From: Brevibacillus sedimenti
GTDB taxonomy: Bacteria > Bacillota > Bacilli > Brevibacillales > Brevibacillaceae
Length of the DNA: 64,000 bases
Assembly: GCF_020923495.1 (NCBI RefSeq)
Contig: NZ_CP064048.1
Coordinates: forward strand, 2,533,501-2,597,500
Reading direction: 5' to 3'
A model generated the notes under the pieces. That model saw nothing but the letters and a program-made list of their open reading frames with translations. It made no database searches and was not told the origin of the DNA. The translations under genes and the position numbers were made by a program. Position 1 is the first letter of the stretch. Each line of letters opens with the position of its first letter. This document shows positions 58,309 through 64,000 of the stretch, piece after piece.

Positions 58309-60303
58309 GTGCGAAAAACTATCCAAATCATGGCGTGCGGGTTGCTCGCCTCGGTGCTGTTTGCCCCAGTGACCGCCCGCGCCAGCGAAGTCCCGTACGA
58401 GGACATCGGGAAGCACTGGGCCAAAGCAGCGATTGTTCGCGGGGTGAAGGCCGGCCTGTTTGCGGCAGGCGCCGGCATTGACCGCTTCTATCCGGAACGG
58501 GAGATGAGCCGGGCCGAGTTTCTCGCTTTGATGGATCGGTTGTACGAACTGGGACAGCTTCATTTGTACCCGCTCACCTTTTTGTCCGAACACGAGGCGT
58601 ACGGCTTTGGAGAAGGGTTTGACGAGCCGTATCTGCCATACGCGGATGTGGACCGGCTGACCTGGATGTACGATCCGATCCTGCGCGTCTCTGTTTTGCT
58701 GGAGCGCCTGTACGGCCCCGGGGCGATTCAACAGGTGTTTCCCGGCAAGGAACTGCATCCCAACCAGCCTATCACCCGCGAGGAAGCGGCCAAACTGCTG
58801 CAGATGTACACGATGGGCACAGACGGGGAGCAGGCCTGGCAGAATATTTCCAAAACTGGTTGGATGGACGGTCGGCCGGAGCAGAAGCTGAAGCGGGGTG
58901 AGGCTGCCGTCGTGGCCGACCGGCTGCTCGCCTCCATGCAGGGGGACTTGCTGCTGCCGCTGCTTGATTACAACGGCCAAAAGTTTCCTGCGATTCCGGA
59001 GATTCAGGAACTGTTTCCGATGTTCGCGGCTTACACCAATCAGCTGACCAAGGACGAAGAGACATTTGTCCAAGCGGTGGAAGCGATCCGCAACCACGAA
59101 GACAGCGAGGAGACGTTTGCAGACCTGGAGCGTCTGGCCGGGTCCACGTTTGACAACCAGGTCGGTGTGCACTACTACCTGAGCTGGAATTCGGGGACCA
59201 CGCTTGCGGACAATCTGGACCAGGCATTTTTGGCCATCGACGCGTATTTCGCCGACAAGATCATTCTGCCCGACACGCTTCGCCTGCTCTGTGCCAACGT
59301 CTACGACATCGCGGTGCAAATGGGGGCAGAAGACCCTGCGGTGTACGGGCAGATCCTGGAGCGTCTGGGCAGCTACGAACCGAAAGTGCGGCAAGGTTCC
59401 GAAGAATGGCAATCGCTGGCCGTTTACCTGGCCGCGTTGGAAGTGAAAAGCGGCAAAACGGAAGCAGCCCTGGCCCGCTACCGCTCGTTTGCCGACAAAA
59501 AGACGGAGGCACTGCTCAACGCGGTGTACTATCTGGTGGAAACCAACCGACTGGATGAAGCGGAGAAGTTGCTGGCCAGTCCGGACATCTCCGATGCGGC
59601 AGACGCAGTCCAGCAGTTGGCGCAGCTGCTGTCCCAGGAGTTGGCTGTGCTGCGGCAGCAGCCTTCGCTGATTACGGACCTTGCGCATACATTCAAACGG
59701 ATGGACAACAAGGACGGCTACATCGCTCGCGGGGAGGCCGTTCTGCGCGGCTTTTTGTTGAAGTACACACAGGAAGTGGACCAACGCGAACGGATCGGCC
59801 ACACGTCCGGTATCTTCCAGTCCCCGCAGCAGCTCGTGCTGGACAAGTGGGAGAGCTATACGGACCTCCGTAAGAAACTGCATTACGAACGAGACGTTGA
59901 ACGCGGAGTCTGGGAAAAAAGCAGCATTGGCAAGGCTGATTTCCTCTACGAATGGGTACCCGAACTCAGCGTCGCGGAACGGGCGAAACTCCTGCACGCC
60001 CGCTATTTCAAGCAGTCACTCGGCCGTTACGACGTCATCACCGAGTGGATTCCCGGGCCCGCTTTGGTGGAGCAGGTGAAGAACCGCTCGTTTAAGGCCG
60101 GCAAGGTGAAGCAGATCCCGGTGTTTATGAACAAGTACTACATCGACCGCGACACGGATTTGCTGGTGCAGCGGGTCTGGCGCTATGAAGAGATTTACGA
60201 TACCGAGGAGTACGTGGCTTTTGCGGGCAAGGAAACGTATTCCTTCCCCTATGAGGTGCATGTGCGCATTCCGGACGAAGCGGTGAAGGGGGCGACACGA
60301 TGA
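58309..60303 (+). CDS. SLH-domain cell-surface protein
   Basis: 664 residues with a signal peptide (about 1-25). Two S-layer-homology repeats follow: YEDIGKHWAKAAIVRGVKAG ... MSRAEFLALMDRL and a second through PNQPITREEAAKLLQMY. A third weak repeat is possible near residues 180-205 (KLKRGEAAVVADRL). The long remainder is helical, TPR-like. It would bind secondary cell-wall polymer. GTG 58309 follows AGGGGGA. It overlaps the S41 peptidase start (ATGA). Confidence 0.85.
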   Translation: MRKTIQIMACGLLASVLFAPVTARASEVPYEDIGKHWAKAAIVRGVKAGLFAAGAGIDRFYPEREMSRAEFLALMDRLYELGQLHLYPLTFLSEHEAYGFGEGFDEPYLPYADVDRLTWMYDPILRVSVLLERLYGPGAIQQVFPGKELHPNQPITREEAAKLLQMYTMGTDGEQAWQNISKTGWMDGRPEQKLKRGEAAVVADRLLASMQGDLLLPLLDYNGQKFPAIPEIQELFPMFAAYTNQLTKDEETFVQAVEAIRNHEDSEETFADLERLAGSTFDNQVGVHYYLSWNSGTTLADNLDQAFLAIDAYFADKIILPDTLRLLCANVYDIAVQMGAEDPAVYGQILERLGSYEPKVRQGSEEWQSLAVYLAALEVKSGKTEAALARYRSFADKKTEALLNAVYYLVETNRLDEAEKLLASPDISDAADAVQQLAQLLSQELAVLRQQPSLITDLAHTFKRMDNKDGYIARGEAVLRGFLLKYTQEVDQRERIGHTSGIFQSPQQLVLDKWESYTDLRKKLHYERDVERGVWEKSSIGKADFLYEWVPELSVAERAKLLHARYFKQSLGRYDVITEWIPGPALVEQVKNRSFKAGKVKQIPVFMNKYYIDRDTDLLVQRVWRYEEIYDTEEYVAFAGKETYSFPYEVHVRIPDEAVKGATR

Positions 60304-61811
60304 AGCGCTTGATCATGGGCCTGCTCGCCGCAGTTCTGACGGCCGTTTCCGTCCCCGTGCAGGCGGAGGAACAGCCGTTTGCGGTGACAGCAGAAGTATT
60401 TCAATATGTACTGGACAATCATTTGACCAAGCCCACTGCCAAGCAGTTGGTACAGGGAGCGCTCAGTCACGTCAGCGAGGAGGCAGGCAAACAAGCCCAC
60501 CTGACGCTGAAACCTTCGGAGGATGACGACACGCTGCCGGAGATGGTGCAGCGGTTGGCGGAATGGCAGCGTACCGCACGACTGGATCAATCGCTGCTGA
60601 ACCGCTGGGCGATTGACGGGATGCTTGCCACGCTGGACGACCCGCACACGATGTATTTCACCCGGGACGAGTTACGGGTGTTTGCGGCGGACGTCGAAAA
60701 CCAGTTTGTCGGCTTTGGTTTCCGTCTGCGGATGCTGGATGGACTGCTGGTGATCCGTGACATCGTGCCGGGATCGCCGGCTGCCGCTTCCGAACTGCGG
60801 AAAGGAGATCAATTGCTGGCAGTAGACGGCAAGTCCCTCAAGGGCAAAAGTTTTGAGGAAGCATTCGCCTTGCTGCAAGGAGAAGAAGACAGCGAAGCCG
60901 TTTTGACCATCTACCGCCCTTCGGAAAAACGGGAAAAACAGGTCCGCCTGAAACGGGCTGCCGTGACGATGCCCGAGGTGGAAGGAGACCTGTTTGAAGG
61001 CAGCGCGATTGGCTACGTCAGCCTGTCCACCTTCGGATCGGCAGCGGCCGTACAGCTTCGTGACAAGCTGGAGCAGCTTTCCCGCGTTCGCCCCTTGAAA
61101 GGGCTGATCCTGGATTTGCGCGACAACAGCGGCGGTTACCTGTCCACTGCTCGTGACGTGGCCAGCTTGTTCATGGAAGAAGGTCTGTTGATGTACACGA
61201 CCAACCGCAACGGCGTGGAAGTAGAGACCTGGGTTCGCAACGGCCGAAACGTCGGGTATCCTGTCCGCATACTCGTCAATGAAGGGACTGCCTCTGCATC
61301 CGAACTGGTGGCGGGGGCCCTGCGCGAACACGGCATTGCCGTGCTGGTGGGCAGCAAAACCTACGGGAAAGGCAGCGCACAACAGATCATTCCGCTGTCC
61401 AACGGGGATGCGCTGAAGCTGACGCTGCACGAGTACTTTACTCCCAAGCACACCGTGGTCAATCACGTCGGTCTGGAGCCGGACCTTGCGGTGGAGGACT
61501 ACGCGGCACAGGTTGTGGAAGCCCTGCGATCGCTTCATGTACAGACGTATCGCCTGACGGAAGAAAACGGCGACACGGTGATAAACGGCATCGCGTTTCC
61601 TGCGGTCGATCCCTTGTTCAAACGGGAAAACGGCCAGTGGCTGGTGAGGACGGCCGTTCTCTCCACGCTGCTCGGCGAGGCCGCTGTCGGGGAGCAGGAG
61701 TACGTGCCGATCGCTCCGTACCTGCAGCGGCACCAAACGCTTAAACTGCAACAAATCAACGACGAGCCGGTGCTCGTCTACACGGCGCCAATACCGGCCG
61801 CGTCCCGATGA
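60300..61811 (+). CDS. S41-family C-terminal-processing peptidase (CtpA/CtpB-like)
   Basis: 503 residues with a signal peptide (about 1-22). A PDZ domain (FVGFGFRLRMLDGLLVIRD ... LRKGDQLLAVDGKSL) precedes the protease core. The Ser/Lys dyad is Ser332 in EGTASASELVAGAL and Lys357 in TYGKGSAQ, with the 25-residue spacing of the family. It is translationally coupled to the SLH protein, suggesting a surface-acting pair. An IS element follows 20 bp after the stop. Confidence 0.92.
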   Translation: MKRLIMGLLAAVLTAVSVPVQAEEQPFAVTAEVFQYVLDNHLTKPTAKQLVQGALSHVSEEAGKQAHLTLKPSEDDDTLPEMVQRLAEWQRTARLDQSLLNRWAIDGMLATLDDPHTMYFTRDELRVFAADVENQFVGFGFRLRMLDGLLVIRDIVPGSPAAASELRKGDQLLAVDGKSLKGKSFEEAFALLQGEEDSEAVLTIYRPSEKREKQVRLKRAAVTMPEVEGDLFEGSAIGYVSLSTFGSAAAVQLRDKLEQLSRVRPLKGLILDLRDNSGGYLSTARDVASLFMEEGLLMYTTNRNGVEVETWVRNGRNVGYPVRILVNEGTASASELVAGALREHGIAVLVGSKTYGKGSAQQIIPLSNGDALKLTLHEYFTPKHTVVNHVGLEPDLAVEDYAAQVVEALRSLHVQTYRLTEENGDTVINGIAFPAVDPLFKRENGQWLVRTAVLSTLLGEAAVGEQEYVPIAPYLQRHQTLKLQQINDEPVLVYTAPIPAASR

Positions 61812-61827
61812 ATTTGAAGCCCCTGCC

Positions 61828-61830
61828 TTC
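61828..61830. repeat. Left copy of the 3-bp target-site duplication
   Basis: TTC, repeated at 63111-63113 on the other side of the IS. Confidence 0.75.
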
Positions 61831-61838
61831 TAGAGTGC

Positions 61839-61898
61839 ACCCCTTAAAGTAGACATTGGAAAAACCCCTTGGGAAAACCGATGTTACTTTAAGGGGTG
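61839..61898 (+). other. Hairpin inside the left end of the IS
   Basis: CACCCCTTAAAGTA pairs with TACTTTAAGGGGTG, extended by ACATTGG/CCGATGT. It would hide the orfA ribosome site in any transcript reading in from outside, a known way to silence IS genes. Confidence 0.6.
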
Positions 61899-61906
61899 AA
61901 TTTTTT

Positions 61907-62203
61907 ATGGCTATCAAAGGTCAAAAGTTCAAGCATTATCCTTTGTCGTTGAAAATGGAGGCAATACGATTGCATGTAGAGGAGAAGTGGACATACAGAC
62001 AGATCACTGAGCATTTAGAAATCCAGGATAAGGATCGAGTAAAAAAGTGGATGCGGAAATACAAACAACTTGGGGAGTTCGGTCTTTTGGATCAGCGTGG
62101 ACGACGTACAGCGTACATCGATCAAGATCGACATGTGAAAAAATTGAAACGGGAGAACGAAATTCTAAAAAAGTGTTTGGAAATCTGGATGCGGGAGGTG
62201 TAA
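61907..62203 (+). CDS. IS3-family transposase OrfA
   Basis: 98 residues. Helix-turn-helix (PLSLKMEAIRLHVEEKWTYRQITEHLE) and a C-terminal leucine-zipper-like helix (VKKLKRENEILKKCLEIWMREV). The heptamer A-AAA-AAG at 62167-62173 is in the correct register for -1 frameshifting into OrfB. ATG 61907; the upstream in-frame start at 61856 is within the end hairpin. Confidence 0.9.
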   Translation: MAIKGQKFKHYPLSLKMEAIRLHVEEKWTYRQITEHLEIQDKDRVKKWMRKYKQLGEFGLLDQRGRRTAYIDQDRHVKKLKRENEILKKCLEIWMREV

Positions 62204-63066
62204 GAAAAAAGTATCGTGTGATGGAGAATGTCGCAGCGTTGTACCCGATTACCGAACTCTCCAAACTTCTTGGTGTATCGAGGAGTGGGTATTATCGGTA
62301 TCTTGCACAGAAGGAGTGGGATAGAGACGGAGAACTGAAACAGCAGATTCAAACCATCTATGATGAACGAAAAGGAATATATGGGTATCGAAGAATTCAA
62401 GCGGAACTCTTTCGTCAATACGGCAAGGTTGTGAATCATAAGAAGGTGTTACGACTCATGCAAATTCTTGGGCTGAAAGCCATTATTCGTGGCAAGCGAG
62501 CGTATCGGAGCACGTATCGAGCGGCTGAATCTGATGGTCGTGTTGCCGAAAATCTGTTGAAGCGTGACTTCACAGCCGAGAAACCAAACCAGAAGTGGGT
62601 CACCGATGTTACCCAGTTTCGTGTAGGAGATCAACGTATCTTCTTATCAGCGATTAAAGACTTGTTTCACAACGAAATCGTGGCGCACCATGTGAGCTTA
62701 CACAATGACAATGCCCTTGTCCTGGAGACGTTTCGGAAAGCATTTGAAAAGCATAAGGACGTGACTGGACTGATCGTACACAGCGATCAAGGCTCCCAGT
62801 ACACGTCCCACGCATACCACGACATGCTGCAAAAGGTTGACGCCCGAATCAGCATGTCGCGAAGGGGCAATTGTTTAGACAATTCCCCTATGGAGAGTTT
62901 CTTCTCGCACTTAAAGGCAGAAGCTCTCTATCCTTATGATATTCGAAGTCTGGATGAAGCGCAAAGACGAATTGAGGAGTACATTCGTTTTTACAATGAA
63001 GAGCGTTTGCAAATCAAATTAAATAAGCTGACGCCAGTCGAGTACAGGCGTCAGCATGCGGCCTAA
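62173..63066 (+). CDS. IS3-family transposase OrfB (integrase catalytic subunit)
   Basis: Given from the first codon after the slip site. HTH_21 (LYPITELSKLLGVSRSGYYRYL), then the rve domain with DDE residues in VTDVTQF, HSDQGSQYTS and ESFFSHLKAE. Expression is most likely as an OrfAB fusion through -1 frameshift; ATG 62221 is the only independent start, without a good ribosome site. All three catalytic residues are present, so the element may be active. Confidence 0.93.
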   Translation: MFGNLDAGGVRKKYRVMENVAALYPITELSKLLGVSRSGYYRYLAQKEWDRDGELKQQIQTIYDERKGIYGYRRIQAELFRQYGKVVNHKKVLRLMQILGLKAIIRGKRAYRSTYRAAESDGRVAENLLKRDFTAEKPNQKWVTDVTQFRVGDQRIFLSAIKDLFHNEIVAHHVSLHNDNALVLETFRKAFEKHKDVTGLIVHSDQGSQYTSHAYHDMLQKVDARISMSRRGNCLDNSPMESFFSHLKAEALYPYDIRSLDEAQRRIEEYIRFYNEERLQIKLNKLTPVEYRRQHAA

Positions 63067-63204
63067 CGGCCGGGGGTTTTTTAAGTGTCTACAAAATGGG
63101 GTCTTGACCATTCTTCGGCAGGGCTTTTCCTTTTTGTATAGAGCACATGAAAAGACAAACACTAACATGTGCGACAACTACTAACGGACAAGGAAGACAG
63201 ACGG

Positions 63205-64000
63205 ATGAAAAAAGTTCTCCTCTTCCTCATCGACTCCATGATGTCGGATGTGCTGGAGCGATGCGTGGCGATGGGGAAAGCGCCCGGTTTGCAGTTTTTC
63301 ATGGAGCGGGGGCAGTACATTTCGGACTGCGTGACCGTGTTTCCGACCATGACCGCTTCCGTCGACTGTTCGCTTATCACGGGTGTATACCCCGATCAGC
63401 ACAAGGTGCCGGGACTGGTCTGGTACGATCCCGAGACGAACGAGATGATCAACTACATAAACGGAACCGCTTCGGTTGGAAAACTCGGCTTTGAACACTG
63501 CGCAAAAAACGTGCTGTTCGACTTGAACGAACGCCACCTCAGTCGGGACGTAAAGACGATACACGAGGTGCTGGAGGAAAACGGGCTTGTCTCTGGCTCG
63601 ATCAACGTGATTGCCCACCGCGGGCACAAACGCCACAAGGTGCACATGCCGCCCGTGCTGGATGCCGTTACCCGCTTCAACCTGCGCGAAAAAGCTAGCG
63701 GCCCCACGATCATGAGCCTGGGCACGCTGGTCCGCCCTGCCCTGTTTCGCCCGATTGTGTGGAATTGGGCCCAGTCTGCCGCCAAGGGGTACGGCATCAA
63801 CGATACGTACGCCATTGACGTCCTGATCGAAGTGATCAACAGCGGCCAACAGCCGGATTTTACCCTGATCTATCTCCCGGAGAACGACCACAAGCTGCAC
63901 GTCTCGCCGCATGAGGCGGTTGAGCACCTGGCCGAAGTGGATGAGCAGTTGGTGCGTTTTTTGGACAGCTACAGTTCCTGGGAACAGGTGCTGGAGCGTA
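63205..64000 (+). CDS. Alkaline-phosphatase-like phosphodiesterase/nucleotide pyrophosphatase, 3' end outside the window
   Basis: First 265 codons, open to the edge. MKKVLLFLIDSMMSDVL carries the first metal Asp. VFPTMTASVDCSLITGVYP has the nucleophile Thr of the type I phosphodiesterase/pyrophosphatase family (PF01663), and LIYLPENDHKLHVSPHEAV matches the Asp/His metal region. No signal peptide is seen. ATG 63205 follows AAGGAAG. The IS lies 95 bp upstream, and no other promoter is obvious. Confidence 0.85.
   Translation, partial: MKKVLLFLIDSMMSDVLERCVAMGKAPGLQFFMERGQYISDCVTVFPTMTASVDCSLITGVYPDQHKVPGLVWYDPETNEMINYINGTASVGKLGFEHCAKNVLFDLNERHLSRDVKTIHEVLEENGLVSGSINVIAHRGHKRHKVHMPPVLDAVTRFNLREKASGPTIMSLGTLVRPALFRPIVWNWAQSAAKGYGINDTYAIDVLIEVINSGQQPDFTLIYLPENDHKLHVSPHEAVEHLAEVDEQLVRFLDSYSSWEQVLER

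Larger units (their letters stand above)
61831..63110 (+). mobile_element. IS3-family (IS150-like) insertion sequence, complete
   Basis: 1280 bp with imperfect terminal inverted repeats: left end TAGAGTGCACCCC at 61831, right end (reverse complement) TGGTCAAGACCCC from 63110, 25 of 38 positions matching, including GTAGACA and AAAAACCCC. A 3-bp direct repeat TTC (61828-61830 and 63111-63113) is the target-site duplication. Two overlapping ORFs with an A6G slip site encode OrfAB. Its base composition is clearly lower in GC than the flanks, so it arrived recently from elsewhere. Confidence 0.93.

Noticed and set aside
63147..63494. 115-codon ORF after the IS
   Set aside because: It is out of frame with the phosphodiesterase gene starting at 63205, whose metal and nucleophile motifs are clear.

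Overview
The window is a high-GC (about 60 % by eye) chromosomal segment of an endospore-forming member of the Bacillota. The gene order (holA, rpsT, gpr, spoIIP, yqxA, lepA, hemW, hrcA-grpE-dnaK-dnaJ-prmA-rsmE-mtaB, rpsU-yqeY, yqeZ-floA, yqfC-yqfD-phoH-ybeY-dgkA-cdd-era-yqzL-recO-glyQS-ccpN-yqfL-dnaG-sigA, trmK-yqfO) is the conserved B. subtilis-type backbone. Sporulation genes (gpr, spoIIP, yqfC, yqfD), an S-layer-homology protein and the high GC point to Paenibacillaceae, most likely Brevibacillus or a close relative; the genus is inference.

Layout. 1-4 kb: 3' end of holA (with an apparent frameshift), rpsT on the minus strand, the spore genes gpr and spoIIP, and yqxA. 4-10 kb: a five-gene peptide ABC importer (two ATPases, lipoprotein, two permeases). 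10-13.4 kb: an M24 peptidase, then an accessory patch with a complete cobalamin riboswitch, its terminator, a short btuC remnant, and an ECF sigma factor with a membrane partner. 13.6-25.8 kb: lepA, hemW, the CIRCE-controlled heat-shock operon, and RNA- and ribosome-modification genes ending in a Nudix gene and deoC. 26-35 kb: lrgAB, an Na/Pi cotransporter, an RlmI-like methyltransferase, a secreted hydrolase behind a cre-like site, an uncharacterised small protein, and ddl facing murF. 34.6-35.2 kb is a 650-bp non-coding stretch with a possible minus-strand small transcript. 35-45 kb: rpsU-yqeY, a sigma-W-type yqeZ-floA operon, and yqfC to recO. 45-54 kb: T-box-controlled glyQS, ccpN-yqfL, dnaG-sigA. 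54-64 kb: two unrecognised membrane-protein genes, an acyl-CoA dehydrogenase, trmK-yqfO, an SLH protein coupled to an S41 peptidase, a complete IS3-family (IS150-like) element with a 3-bp target duplication, and the start of a phosphodiesterase/pyrophosphatase gene.

Functionally the window is mostly housekeeping: protein folding, translation, replication and transcription initiation, and cell-wall precursor synthesis. Sporulation and envelope-stress functions are interleaved. Regulatory signals readable in the sequence include CIRCE, a T-box, a cobalamin riboswitch, sigma-W-like and ECF-like promoters, a cre-like site and many intrinsic terminators. The most unusual items are the stranded cobalamin riboswitch with the btuC fragment, the possible minus-strand small RNA or leader between murF and rpsU, the cre site on the secreted hydrolase, the SLH/S41 pair and the intact IS element. 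I did not find a phage-defence system, CRISPR array, tRNA or rRNA.
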